From Sphagnum magellanicum (taxonomy: Eukaryota; Streptophyta; Sphagnopsida; Sphagnales; Sphagnaceae), in NCBI GenBank assembly GCA_021904315.1, contig CM038914.1, forward strand, positions 8,990,001-9,054,000: a stretch of DNA of 64,000 nt. Direction: 5' to 3'. How positions within the stretch are numbered: the first letter of the stretch is position 1; every line of letters starts with the position of its first letter. The translations under genes were made by a program, and so were the position numbers. Of this stretch, positions 37,122 to 50,010 are shown one piece after another. The notes beneath the pieces are model-generated. The model ran no database searches. It was not told the origin of the DNA and worked only from the letters and a program-made list of their open reading frames with translations.

Positions 37122-37200
37122 ATCTCAAGTGATGAGGGAAGAAATATAAACAAAACCAAAAGTTTTGTTCATATTTCTCATATCCCTCATCACTTGAGAT
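37122..37200. repeat. 79-bp hairpin with 35-39-bp arms
   Basis: Left arm 37122-37156 (starting ATCTCAAGTGATGAGGGA) and right arm 37162-37200 (ending TCCCTCATCACTTGAGAT) are complementary, with one 4-base asymmetric bulge and one mismatch, around a 5-base loop. The outer 18 bp pair perfectly. The size and near-perfect pairing fit either a young small-RNA precursor or a tiny palindromic insertion. It lies about 790 bp downstream of the PPR stop. Confidence 0.7.
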
Positions 37201-40200
37201 GCAAGTCTTTGCAAAAGTATGAACAATTACTGAACATGTAGAGGTTGTTCCATGGTTGTCGTTTTTTTGTTGGAGAAGTCCAATGGTGCATAATGAAAGG
37301 CTCAGTAACAGTCACACTGCCTGTGGTGAAAGTTTGTTTTGCACACTCAAGTGCAAGTCATTGAAAACATGACTATAGCCACATTCAAGAAGGCTGAGAT
37401 TTTAGAAGATCAATCGGTCTTCCAACTATTCACAATGACTAAAGAGTTAATCAAGATGATGGATGCACGTGAATAAATGTTATTTGTGAATATGTAAAGA
37501 ACTTGAAAATTTCTGACAACACATGGCTGCACTCACAACCCCACACAATGTCATGAGCTGAAGGTGAAGGTGAAGGTGTTGGCTTGAATAGCTTAACATT
37601 GCCACCAATTGGAATGTACTGCCCAAGCATAATCAAACTTCCTGATGAATGGGAATTTGCTTCACCCCTCCCCCCTCTTTCATGCACAAACATTGCAAGC
37701 AACAAAATTGGAACACATGATAGAGAACATGCGAACACTAAAAGACTTGCTATGAACATCTTAAGCAAGACCCTACACCATGGCCATGGTAGATGCAATT
37801 TGTTGCCTTAACAAAATTACAAATGTAGTGTGCGAATTTCTTTGAACAATTTTTTTGATTCAACATGATCCATAACAATTCAGAAGTGAAATTGGAAAGC
37901 ACACGATGAAGATGTTTCATTTCATTTCAATAAAAGTTTTGAGCCTTTGCGTGCAGAGAAGTCTTCCAACAAATCATTTCAAAGTTGTAAGAAGTGGAAG
38001 TTTTGATTTGTAAACTCTTCTCAAAGTTCCATGTATGTATTATGAATTCAAAGTCAATCCTCTATGCATTTGTATTCTTGGCCCATGTTCAAAGCCCTTT
38101 AGGTTGTTTAGTCTTTTGTTTTCAATCATTATATTGCTTTGTATTTGTCTCTAATTGTCATGAGCCTAGCTTTAGGCTTGTGGTCAAGGCTAAGGCATGA
38201 CAAGGGAAGTGGGTTAAGAAAGTGATATAAAATAATGTGAGAGAAAGTCCCATCACACCCAAGTCAATTCTTACATTAGGAATTAGGAGTCAAACCTTGA
38301 AATTTTGAAACAAGGTCTGCAAATCAAAACCATGTCCGAATTGATCCCTTTTTAAAATTTTGAACTTTTTTTGAAGAATAAATATCTTAAGCGAAGTCAC
38401 ATTCTCAAATTGGAGAAACACAAGTTATAGCCGATTGAATGATTGAGAGTGAAATTGACAATTCAATTCCTAACCATTAAAATGCCCAAATGTTAAACTA
38501 ACTTCAATTTGAAGCTTAATATGTTGACAATTTTTTTTCAAAGGTTATCATTTTTCCTTTCAAAGCTTTTGAATCAAAATCCAAATGGAGGTATGAACTT
38601 ACAAACAAAATGATTCTTAATTTGGCAAGTTTGGGAATTTTGAGAATTTGTGTCACTTCATTGTAGTCCTTCTTGTTGTCTACAACATATAACATAAAAA
38701 AGAAATTGGTGACTTCTCCCCCTAATCTAAGCAATGATAAAAATTGTGAATGTGAGTTGCCTGAGGTTCATCCATGCTCCATTTTGGCCCCAAACTACAC
38801 TAACCACCTTATTTTCTTTTATTATGAAATTTGACATGACTACAAATCTCATTTAAGGACTTGTATTGGTTCCAACTTGGAGCTCCCATGTTGTTTTTTG
38901 TGAGAGTCAAGAAATGTATCCTAAGTTTACATTTCATTACAAAAATAAGGATCAACGAGATTCTTTATCCCCAATACCAATTGACAAACCTAGGAATGCA
39001 TCATTAATGATCGATTTTAAAAAATTGAGAGCTTAGACATGCACATGCATTAGAAATTTTTATGCAAGTAAGCATTACAAAGCAATTAAGTAACACAAAC
39101 ATCTATAAGAACCCTTTTGCAACCAAACAATGTGAAGCTGTGATAAAATGTGAAAATTTTCACACAACTTGTGCAAAATGCTTTCATGCAATTAAACAAT
39201 TGATGCCAAGACATGTTGGCATGGAGGTGGAGGTGGCACAATGAATTTGGTGATGGCAAACCTGATTTTGCTTGCATGGTGGGGCTCAAAAATGAGCTAA
39301 GCAAACATTTAAACAAAGAGTTTGGCACATGGATCTACAAAGTGCCATTGTGGAGCCCTTTGGAGCATTGTGAATTGATATGTCCTTAGACCTCATTTTC
39401 AACTAGTTTGGGATTCATGAAAAATAAAGGAATGGAATATAAGAAGAATAGAATTCAACTTGCATATTAGGAGCAACTAATATATACAAAAAAACTTTAA
39501 GAATGCCATTTTTAAAATAAAAAAGTTGTAGAATTACATGATTTTTGAACTATTTAGAAAATATGAAATGCAAATTAGAAACACCCAAATGTTTTAAATG
39601 TTACAAGTTTTTACTCAATTATTAGTTTCAAACGTTCAAAATGCCATTTTAAAAATCAAAACATCTTGAGAATTACATGATTTTTGAATTGTTAGAAAGT
39701 ATCAAATAAAAAATTAAAACAAGAAATAAATCATGTGATCATATGGATATAGGACCTGTTTTTAAAAATCTCTCTCTTTTTTCCATTTTTTGGTTGCTCT
39801 TGTTGCAAGATTTGTTCACATGATTTTGGCATTTAAAGACACATTGATGATGTGTTGCAAGTAGCAAGAACATATCCATGCATACTTTTTAAAAAAAAGG
39901 ATTTAACAATATTTATCACATCCAACATGGTCTACAATTGTTTCCCAATCCTCCCCCATAATTAAGAAAAATGACACAATATAAGGCAAAAGACTATTTA
40001 GATTCAACCACTAAAGCCAATTAGGAGAAATCATTTTACTCGGTGATGGATCTTACCAAATTTATTGATCAAAACCAACAAACAAACATCCAAAATATAT
40101 TGTGCAAAGACCAAAACACAGTGGAGCTCCTCTTGGGAGAAGTTTGTGCTTCTCAAATCAAGCTCAATAAACCTTCACTTGCTCTTCCAATCAATATGTT

Positions 40201-41014
40201 TCATTTCCAAGTTGCATTGCACCTACTAGTACTCTACCATCATCCCTCTGCCCTTAGTCACCATCCACACCCATGAATCACAGAGAAGCCTAGTGACAAT
40301 ACAAAAAGCTCCTAAAACAATTCTTCAAAAACTCATAAGCAGTGATATATTTTTTGTTGCTAAATTATTTTGCTAAAAAGAAAAATCCCAAGCTATGTAT
40401 TAGACAAGGGGATGTTTTTGGAAAAATTCCCTAAAAAATTGTTCTTCCATCTTTCCAGGAAGAAGAAACTTGTTATGAAATCATCATGATTTTTAGAGGA
40501 GTTGGGCAAGTTTTTTGCTTTCTTCTTTTGAAATTGCCATATTTAGCTAATAGGTTCTAGTGGTTCCCCAACATGTAATAGGATTCTTATATTATTATCT
40601 AATGTCTCTATTTTGTCTTGTAGCCAGATTTGGCTAAATCCTCTTGTGACTGATTGTCACTTTGGGTGCAACATGAGAAAATTGAAAAAGAAAACACTGC
40701 TCAGAACGAAGTGGAAAAAAATTCCCAAAAATCTGCTTGAAAAAATAAATCATAACTAACTAAAATTAACTCCCAAAGAACCAGGTTCAAAGTGAGGTTG
40801 GATTGTCTTTTGAAGCTCTCATTCTTGCTGGGTTTGTGTGGATGTCTCTTTGGAGACATGCTGGAAGGATCCATTGTGTTGAATTGTCTTTTGAAGCTAG
40901 ACTTCTTGGTTTTTCTGGCTGGATCTTTGTAGGTTACCAGAGACATTTTCAGTGCATCTGGAACTTGGGAAATACTATGGCCATCCTACCCAATACTTGA
41001 GATTGTTTTCATTT
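37201..41014. other. AT-rich intergenic region
   Basis: No gene is supported. Positions 39500-39720 contain two copies, 137 bp apart, of a unit with AATGCCATTTTTAAAA, AGAATTACATGATTTTTGAA and TTAGAAARTATGAAAT. Positions 40801-40905 contain a short direct repeat of ATTGTCTTTTGAAGCT. The rest is low-complexity AT-rich sequence. Confidence 0.4.
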
Positions 41015-42984
41015 CATGTGCTGCTCAATTGTTGGAGGCTCAATTTTGATCCACAGATAGAATTGCTGTCACTTACTTTTCATGGTCACAAGTTCCAGGT
41101 TGCTGATTCAACACTTGAGCCCAAACTTTGGAAAGGGCAGCTTCTTGGGTTTCTGCAGATGTATGGATATTTACCACTTGACACAGGAGATTGATGCCAC
41201 AGATATGACTGCCCTAGAGGTGGTGACTAATGTTGATGAAGAATGGTTAAAGCTAGAGGAGGAGGAGGCTGAGTTGTTGGCAACACAACTGAGTTCCTGA
41301 CTTTTTTTAGGCCTCTTGTCCATAACATTTAGCCTTTTTTTTCCATTGAAAATGGTGGCAGTTTTTCCAGATGTTGCTGAAAGGACAAGGGTGGAATGTT
41401 TGCAGGAGGATGGAGGAGTGTTGATCCTTTGGAGTGCATTTATGAGAGGTTAGAATCCATGGATTCAGCAACAGCTGAGATGTGAGCTTTGCAGATCTTG
41501 CATGGGCTTGGTTTCACCTAAAAGATGCAAGCCAGAAAGACATGAGACTTTTCTGGAGGGTAGCAAATGCGAATAGCACTTGTTGGAGCTTTGTTCATGA
41601 ATCTGACTATTTTATTACTTGATGAACCAAGGAATCATCTAGGTGAATCTTTTACTATAGGAGATTGTTATTGTTGTTTCCTGCAGGTGCTGGATGTCAG
41701 TCCATATTGATGTGAAGGCATTGTGCAGACTGTTCAGTGACTGAAACGGTCAATAGTTGATGGCCAGGGATTGACTTATTACAGTCATGTAGTTCTCTGG
41801 GAGTTTGAAGCACTGGGTTTGGCCCTAGTTATCTATTGGCAAATGTCAAAGTCAGTGGAGCCTCAGCCTTGGCAGAGGCTCAGAATGTGGTTCAGTTTGG
41901 GTTTTGATTTTACTCCACTACTGAGGTAGCTTGCTGTCCAATTTTGTGGTGCTCCTTCTGCTCTGGTGGGTCATCAGGAACTAACAAATTGATAGATGGG
42001 ACTCACAGATTTGGAGGCTTGTGAGTGGCTGGAAGAGATGCTTGAATGCATACTGGTGGTTGTGTCGCATTCTTAGGATTTTCTGGATGGTGTTTGCACC
42101 TACATCATCCACATGCAAAATAAACAGCTCAAGTTCTCCACAGGAAATTGCCATCAATAAAATTGCCAGACAAGAGCAGAGTTGGAAGAAAATCAAATGA
42201 AGCAGTATCAGTGGGAGCAAGAACAAATTTCTGCCATGAAGGATTATATTGCAAGATCTGGGCATGGCTCTGCTAAACTTGCTTGATAAGCTCAAAGTAA
42301 AGAGAAGACCTTGGCCAAGATGGAGAGAGGTGGACTCACTGAGAAAGTAGTCAGAGATAAAAGTGCTTAAATTCAGATTCATGGATGTAGGAAAACTTTC
42401 CCCACCTGTTCTTTAGTTTGTTGATCTCACATTTGGGTAACACCCCTGAGAATCTGATCTATGAGAAGGTTGATTTTTGTGTGGACCTTGATTTCTGAAT
42501 TGCTTTGGTGGGTCCTAATGGGGCTGGAAAAAGTAACCTGCTGAAGCTCATGACTGAAGAACTGGTGCACCCTTGGATGGCATGGTTTGCTGGCATAATC
42601 ACCTCCACATGCCCAATACCACCAGCACCTTACAGAAACTTTGTCATTGGACATGTCTGTGCTGGCTTACACAGATGAGCAATTTTCCTGGACTTGAAGA
42701 AGAAAAGAATGGGATTGCCATCTGCAGATTTGAACTTACTTGCAAGGCCCAAATTGTGCCCATGGAAAACCTTTCTGCTGGACAGAATAGTTGTCATCTT
42801 TGCATTGTTGGCCTGCAGGCTTCCCCACCTTTTCTTGCTAGATGAACCCACCAATCATTTGGACAAAGAAACCATTGATGCTTTAACTGATGCTTTGAAT
42901 GAGTGGGATCGAGGCTTGGTGCTAGTCAGTCATGATTTCAGGCTTATCAATCAGATGGCAAAGGAAATAGTCATAACCTTGTGA
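41015..42984 (+). pseudogene. decayed ABCF-type (GCN20-like) ATPase gene copy
   Basis: Intact plant ABCF proteins are soluble twin-ATPase, ribosome-associated factors. Here the order is kept but broken by frameshifts and stops. [10 protein letters not shown] (about 41070) is followed by a deletion that removes the first Walker A. Then come [15 protein letters not shown] (about 41160-41205), a damaged first ABC signature and LLLDEPRNHL (to 41642). The second half shows GPNGAGKS (about 42510), NLSAGQ (about 42767) and [20 protein letters not shown] (from about 42830), followed by [14 protein letters not shown] 366-bp insert at 41643-42008 has GTGAAT and CACAG ends and, if removed, joins HL to DLEAC in frame, so it is an intron. 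The copy is therefore not a fully processed retrocopy. It is non-functional. Confidence 0.85.
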
Positions 42985-43557
42985 GTGCCAATCACAAAGT
43001 TTCAGACTACTAACTTCATCATAAGTGGTAGCCATATAGAAATTCCTCCTGACACTATGTCATCAGTAGACTGCCAAAATCACACATGTGTGGTCCCTGG
43101 ACACAACATAAACACACCCAGGCACAAGCCATGCGGTTATCATACCTTTGAATGATCAAACAATTGAGGCTACTGTTCGAAGAGTCAATCATTTTGAAGA
43201 ACAAACCAAAATGCAACTGTGAACACTAATCCAAGCCAAATGAATAACTTTCTCTGAATCTGAAAGTTGATAAGCCTACAATATGTTTGGTAAGTATGAT
43301 TTAATGTGCTTCATCTACACCTATCTCTATCTGCCCCCTCCATACAGGGCACAGGACTATCATTCCAAGCCCACACAACCCAATCTGTGCTCCACCTCTC
43401 CTGCTCTGTGGGCTACTCCCAAACTTGGCATGTGGCCTAAGGCCTCAAAGAAATGACAAAAGTGTATATGGTTACAACTTCTCACACCCTCTCACCAACT
43501 CAACTAGTACAAGTATTTCAACTATTCAAGGAGACCCTGCATGATACAACTCTGCTT
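42985..43557. other. intergenic, 3' flanks
   Basis: No gene is seen between the ABCF relic and the stop codon of the minus-strand membrane protein. The part near 43558 is probably the 3' untranslated region of the latter. Confidence 0.4.
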
Positions 43558-46330
43558 TTAATCATCCCAGGCACTGTCCCATCCATCCTTGTTTGCACGT
43601 CGAACATTAAGCCCCTGTGAAGACAATGTCTGCATATTAGATGAGGACCTTACAGCTTCAGTATCCTCCCACTCATCATCTTCCCAGATTTCATCCCATC
43701 CTTCAGCTGATATAGAGCCTTCCTCTGTATCCTTCTTTAAGGAATCAACAGTTGCTAAGCTCATCTCCAGCTCTTGGTACTTTGCAGTACCCCCACCAGG
43801 CCATTGTGCCCGTTTGCGCCATGAGACACATCCCCATATACCAGCAATGCCTAACAATACAGCAAGTAACCAGTTCAATGTTACTGTTGAAAGACCATAG
43901 AGACAAACCCAGGTTTGAAAGAAAATTCATGAACACGGAATAATAGCAGTACACTAAACAGCTCACTGCTCATGAATCTAAACTATTGTCATCGACATGC
44001 AGAAATCTAGTACAGGCAAAGCAAAAATTCAATCGAGAGATGCAGACTCCCACACTTTGTAGAGGAAATGCAGCTACCTCTAGCACATTTCAACAAATGT
44101 TGTACCTAGGATTGTCACAAACAGTATGGTGCCTCCAAACAGCATATAGCCAGTCCTCGTTAGAGGAATAAAACTCAGATTGGCAGGGCCTGGCAGCTGG
44201 GATGGTGGTAAACCATGTGCAGGCACAGTGATCTGGCAATATTCTGATCCCCAAGTTATGTTAATTTTGCCTCCACCCTTATCAACAAGGGTGATTGCAA
44301 CCTGCAAAAGAGTCACCACATGTATCAGACTCAGGTCAAGCAACACATCTGATTCATGACAAGAACATTAGGAACATTAGGCAATCTTCCTCTTCGTTGC
44401 TGATCTCAATGTCCCCTATTCTGCTATTCATCACGTCCCTCTTGCCACCCTGTCCTTCCAAAACAGTACTAAAACATGGAATGCACAAGAGACTGCAACA
44501 GAGTAGGTCGCAAACAAGGTGCCTTTCCATGCAAACCTAATGATGATTTTTACCTTTGACCTAATACTTCCAAACAAAAAGAACCATTCAGTGGAAAGAC
44601 CTGGAATGTCCTGCTGAAGACCTCATAATCTCAGTTGCATTTCAACTTACCGTGTTCCCTTCTCCATTCTTTAATGAGAACTCCGCTGGACTTGCATTTA
44701 GTGACTCTGCAATCACTTTGATTTGCAGCTCATTGTTACCTGTGTTATTCACAGTCAGTGTCCAACCACTGTCACCTGCATGGCCAAGAAAAGGGATTGC
44801 CTCAGTGCTCATTCTAAAAAACCATTCAGATCATACAACGCATACAACAACATTAAATTCCATGTGTTATCCAAGAAGCTCAATATCATGTCATCATCAT
44901 TAGAATTGTATGCATTCATCACAACTCACCATCACCAGCCTTCAGGTCAGCAAACAGAGGTTCACTCTGACAATCTCTTTCTTGCAAAGGCACATCATCC
45001 TCTTTAGTGGTCCCTGTGTCATTCTTGCCAGGTTCTGGAGGAGTTCCCACATCATTTGAAGCCTCCATGGTCTGATTTGCATTCTGGCCATCTTGGGGTG
45101 ACTTGTTAGGACTTTCCGCCTGTTGACCTGCATCATTCTTCACCCCAGAATTCTCTACCTATCAGCATGTCCACGAAGTCAAATTTTCCATTATTGTTGA
45201 AGGAGCACTGAAGACTTTGGGAACTAGGTTTTAGGGTGGCTTCCTGTGATACAGATCGGAGTGGGCAACAATATCATATACACTTCGAAATTCCTTTGTT
45301 CAAACAGAAGTTTGCAAGCCCAGATTTGTAACCTGGTCCCATCTGAGCAATAGTCATTATGTTGAAACTTGCCTGAAATTAAGAATTCCCCTCCTAATGA
45401 GACAACTGGTAGGTACAAATGTCAAAGAAAAATTCTAACATCAAGCAATTACTGACTGGTATAAAAACTATGCTTGTAGAGAGCTAGGAAACCCTAAAAA
45501 CCCAAAGTGTTGCAGCAAAATATGTGAAAATGGAGAACCAGAAAACTGTTCTGATCCACCTGAACTGGACTCCAGGTTAATGAGCAAGCCATCCTTCAAC
45601 AGCTCTACAGCAGCTATGTTGCATCAAAATGGCATAAATTAGAGTAAACAACCAGAGTGATGTAAGAGCTGCTACCAATTTGTTTCATGCCCTCGAAAAC
45701 AGATGAAAAAAGTGTTGAAGGAACTGGAAAGGATCCGTGCCTAGTCCAATGTGTAGATTAGATACTGACTGCATCATTTGCAGGAGAGCTGAGCCAAAAA
45801 AAAAAGTGCGAGCAAGAGACAGAGAGACAGAGGCAGACATATAGAAACAACTGGCTAGATCCTATTGAAAAACCTTCAGAAGGGACCTTGTGAAGTGAAG
45901 GAAAAACAATATGGGCTAGAAATGAACGAAAACGAGGTGGAACTAGTTCCACCTCTAGAGCAAAAGAAACCGAGGAGGACCAGGAAACGATTCATCGCAA
46001 CAAAGCAAGGGGAGAGAGAGAGGGAAAAGGAAACCCTAATACCGATGGCGAAGCGCTGGCTTCTGCATGATCCGCGTTCTGGCGCATGATCCGGCGTTCC
46101 ACCTCTCCATCTCCTGCAATCTCTTCTTCATCTTCCTCAATCGGCCCCTCCTTACTCACCACCTGAATCTCTTCACCTAATCCCCTGGCTAGTATTCCAA
46201 ACTCCAAAGACGAACCCCCCCTTTGAGCACCACCATCTCGTCCTCCACCACCAACCACACTTGTTCTCAAAAACAAAGACTCTTGTCCTTGTGCAGGTTC
46301 TTGTCCTTGTTCACTCTCCGACTTGCGATC

Positions 46331-46362
<32 letters not shown>

Positions 46363-46615
46363 AAGAAGAAGAAGAAGAAGAAGAAGAAGAGAGAACAAAA
46401 CCTAGCACGCCAGTACAATAACCACAACAACACGAAAGCAAAACCAACAAATACCCCAAAACGAATCTACTACTTCTTCTTCTTCTAATAAGTCTTCTTC
46501 CCACACCAAGAGTGTTTTTCTTCCGTGACACAAAAGATGAGGAAGTCGAGGAGGACGAGGCTTCCATTCCTCCTCCTCCTATTCCACTCCTTCTGCACCA
46601 ACTCCCCTTGACCAT
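43558..46615 (-). CDS. DUF7356-like plant single-pass membrane protein
   Basis: Plant membrane protein of unknown function. Five exons: 46615-46043, 45158-44930, 44775-44651, 44301-44106 and 43850-43558, 471 residues, all joins in frame with GT-AG ends. The start is ATG 46615 (GCGATGG context); ATG 46567 is an alternative. A hydrophobic segment at about 51-75 is a signal anchor or signal peptide preceded by an Arg cluster. Runs of Ser and Thr follow, encoded by trinucleotide repeats. A Pro/Asn-rich acidic stretch leads to a lumenal beta-rich domain (SGWTLTVNNTGNNELQIKV; ITWGSEYCQITVPAHG). A second membrane segment lies at about 360-384 and a short acidic Trp-rich tail (WDEIWEDDEWED) precedes the end GWDSAWDD. 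The domain order and tail match what I recall of Arabidopsis DUF7356 proteins. The function is unknown. Confidence is higher in the gene model than in the family name. Confidence 0.75.
46319..46392. repeat. trinucleotide repeats coding Thr and Ser runs
   Basis: A (AGT)n tract at about 46330-46360 followed by a (GAA)n tract to about 46391 lies in exon 1 of the DUF7356-like gene. On the minus strand these code runs of about ten Thr and ten Ser. Length variation between individuals is likely and would not shift the frame. Confidence 0.8.
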
Positions 46616-46783
46616 CGCCGCCACGAAGCAAGCGCTCGATCCTTCTACAGCGCTAGCGAATCCTTCTGCAAAAGGAGCCCCGCACGACGACAACGACGAC
46701 GACAGCGCTACAGCGACATCGCTGCTGTGCCACCACCGCCACCATCATCATCATCACTGCATGTGTTTTGTTCCAAGTTTTGT

Positions 46784-47022
46784 GTATATTTATTTAAACA
46801 TAAATATTTTTTCCAATTTTTTAAATTGTTTTTTGTTTTTAGGTTTTGTGTGCTTTTAAATATAATATTGATAGTGAATTATTATTTTTAATAAAGACTG
46901 TAGTGTTTTGTGTTATATACTTAGTTTGAGATTTTTTTTGAGATTTAAATTTTTAAAAAAAAGTTTCTTGTGTTTTTTAAGACATTATTATAGTGAATTT
47001 TTATAAAAAAAGATTCTAATGT
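46784..47022. repeat. left part of an AT-rich 105-125-bp tandem array (split by a LINE)
   Basis: Two units read TGTATATTTATTTA.., a T-rich segment, TTAGGTTTTGTGTGCTTTTAAA, TATTGATAGTGAATT and AAGATTCTAATGTT. The same unit resumes on the far side of the LINE at about 50936. The array begins about 170 bp upstream of the membrane-protein start codon, so it lies in that gene's promoter region. Confidence 0.7.
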
Positions 47023-47199
47023 TCAAGGAGGCCAAGGCGGCAGGCAAGCGCACCTTTTGGCATGCAGCTGAGCTCTTCTTGGCCTCAGGCAAGCCCACCT
47101 TCTGGCATGCAGTTGAGCTCTTCGTAGACGGCACTCAGATTTGCCCACTCTCTTCTATTTAGGGGCACGAAGACCAAAAATGACCTATGCGCGATATTA

Positions 47200-48060
47200 T
47201 GGAACATGCACAAGGGTGGTGTAAATAAATTGGAAACGGGGGGTGCAAATACTAGAGCTATTTCAGCGTGTTGACCTCGTCTTATTAATCGAAACCTGAC
47301 ACTTCCTAGGCCAACATTTGCCACACGTTGAAAGGTTTGCCTCATTTACGATAACACGCACTGTGTAGCTAGGAACAACAAAAACAATAAAACATAGTGG
47401 GGGGGGGGGGTTGCTGTTTACTTTCGTAGCCACCTTAGCCCAAACCTGTCACAGTGGAAGGAAGGAAGCCACGATTTTTATCTATGGCTACAGGTTAGCA
47501 TGGGTGCTGCCTTTAACTTATTTGTCTGCGTGGTGTACGTTGCCCCTATTGGCTCTAAACACGAAAGCGAATCCTTATTCCAAAACCTGGTAACAAATAT
47601 TATTGAAGTTCAAACTCTAGGAGGCATAATATTATTGGGAAAGGATTTTAATGTGCATATTATAGCACTACCAAATACCATTGACACTAACGACCTTTGT
47701 AAACTGTTAAAGGCACCTAAGCTTACTAAAACTAGGTAACTAAATGTTGTGGTTAAACGACAAAACTGCGATGTTAGTGTTGACGGCTAGGGCCGCAAGC
47801 TCTTGGACCTATGCTGTGATCTTGGGTTGTTCATTTTCAATGGCCGAACACTTAGGGACGAATAAAGGGAATTCACTTGCTTAGTAAATGGGGGGCGTAA
47901 CACTGTCGATTATATTGTTAGCTCATTTGTAGTTTGGCAAGCTGCTACACACCTCGAGGTGATAATAGATGACACCCACTAGTGCGCGATGGGGGGAGAC
48001 TCTGACCATAGGCCATTGTGCCTACAGTTGAACATTGATTGCAACTTTGTTAAACCACAA
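47200..48060 (+). pseudogene. LINE apurinic-type endonuclease relic
   Basis: Fragments in shifted frames show the exonuclease-endonuclease-phosphatase fold of LINEs. ILWNMHKGG stands near 47197, corresponding to the usual NxxG start. LGKDFNVH (about 47637-47660) is a changed GGDFNAR motif. NTVDYIV (about 47900) and the terminal GGDSDHRPL (about 47993-48020) keep the catalytic Asp-His pair. At least two stops and one frameshift break it. Confidence 0.75.
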
Positions 48061-48519
48061 CATACGACTGTACCAAAAAAATTCTTACCTAGGTTCAAAT
48101 ATGATAAATCAAAAGTTGAAGAGTATTAGCTTGCCCTAATAACGAGTTTTGGAAACTTATTGGTTATTGACTCGATTTGGCATTTGGGGGTAAACGGGTT
48201 AGTTGACCTACTACAACAATGCATGGGTGCTGTAGCAGAGTCTACTTTTGGCAACAAGCTTTCGGGAGGGAGCTGGAGAGAGAGACATTGCCATAAACCC
48301 TGGTTTGACACTAACCACCATATAACAAAATGTGAATTGAAGCTCTAACTAAAAGTTAACCCCAATTCGCACACCGCTAAACATTAGGAAAATAAACTTA
48401 AAATTTTAATAAAAAGGAAAAGAATTTTTTGGGAAACTACAAAAGCTCCACATATGTGTGCGTTTGCCAAGGTGGATGCATTTTCGTTCTGGAAAAAGTA
48501 CTAGCCAAAAACACCCATT

Positions 48520-50010
48520 GTGGACAAGATTAGTGCAACTATGCTTTTGGAAGGCTTCCACGGGCTAGTTGGCCAGTCTTCGCCACCCATATGGCTGCGA
48601 ACTAATCATTTCGCTAAAATGACCGAACTTCCACCTAACCACACCCTAAACACAAATATCACACTTGCTGAATTATTTCAGGCACTAGAAAAACTACAAA
48701 GGAATAACGCTTCCGGTTTGGATGGTATGAAAGTTGAATTCATTTTGGATGCAGGAGAGCTATTACACATGCCACTATTGACAACATTCAACTGCTTTCT
48801 AGAAGAAGGTTTTCCAGAAGCCCTTTCCACTAGGGTGGTCTACGCATTCTTTAAAGGGGGCAATGCTTCCAAATTTGACAACTATAAGGGGATAATGGTT
48901 GGGCCTATCCTAGCAAAGTTGTTCGTTATGATCCCGGACAAAAGGTTGAACAAGTGGGTTAAACAACATGGGTTGCGTAACAAGGGTCAAGTTGGGTTTC
49001 GCAAAGATTACTACACTATTGATTAACTCTTCTTATTGCGAACTCTAATAGAACAGAACAAGGCAGAAAAGAAACCACTCTATTTTTGCTTTATGGACTT
49101 CAAAAAGGCGTTTGATATTGTGCCGCGTGAAGTGTTTTGGCAAGTGTTGGCTCGCCCCGGGGTGGAGGGACGCTTCTTGCAATGCCTGCAGGTGATGTAT
49201 GCCAAGGATATCGTGTGCATTAACCACCCAAGCGAGGGTGTCACCTCTAGCTTCAAATGTCAACAAAGGTGTGAAGCAAAGTTGTCCTCTCAGCCCCATA
49301 TTGTTTGGGCTATATTTGGATGCCCTAGAGGGGCGCTTGGATGGCAAAGAATATGATGCACCAGCCCTAACAGACATGCATGTATGCCTATTGCTTTTTG
49401 GAAATGACCTCGTTCTGACGTCGAAGTCAAAGGTGGGACTACAACAATAGTTAAATGCACTCCAGTAGTTTTGTGTTAAGCATGGACTTATAGTGAACGT
49501 GAAAAAAACAAAAGTCATGGTGTTCAATTCTGTTGACCCATGCCAAGAGTTTGTGTTCGAAGGTGACATTATTGAGCATGTGCAGACCTTCAAATACCTA
49601 GGGATCCTGCTCAAGACCACCTCGAACTTGAATAGTGCAATGGAACATTTAGTAGCTATTAGTAGGTGCTTATTGTTCGCACTAAACCATCGCCATGCGG
49701 AGCTACATATTATGGACGTTAAGTTATGCTACAACCTCTTCAACACGTTGGTGCGTTCCACAACAAATTATGCCTGTGAGGTTTGGGTGAACTCTAAGAA
49801 AATAGAGGCTATTGAAATAGTGTATCGAAAGTTCTTCAAGTCCCTGCTTGGGGTGCCAAAAACAACCAGCACGTCCATCGTGCTGACAGAATTTGGCAAA
49901 TTCCCCTTTGAACACTTTGCATGGGGACAAACGTTATTATACTATAAGCGTGTGAGCACGGTCATTAAAGACCGCATATTGGGAAAGGCATGGGAAGCCT
50001 AGCTCACTAT
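48520..50010 (+). pseudogene. LINE reverse transcriptase relic
   Basis: RT fingers and palm are recognisable: SGLDGMKVEFIL (about 48714), VGFRKDYYTID then a stop at 49024 where the family has Gln, FCFMDFKKAFDIVPREVFW (from about 49087), KQSCPLSPILFGLYLDALEG (about 49272-49330) and the active-site region LLLFGNDLVLTS (about 49390), where the usual ADD is changed to GND. Two further stops, near 49448 and 49469, fall at Gln positions. The thumb continues as KKTKVMVFN and FKYLGILL. It is inactive by both frame breaks and active-site change. Confidence 0.85.
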
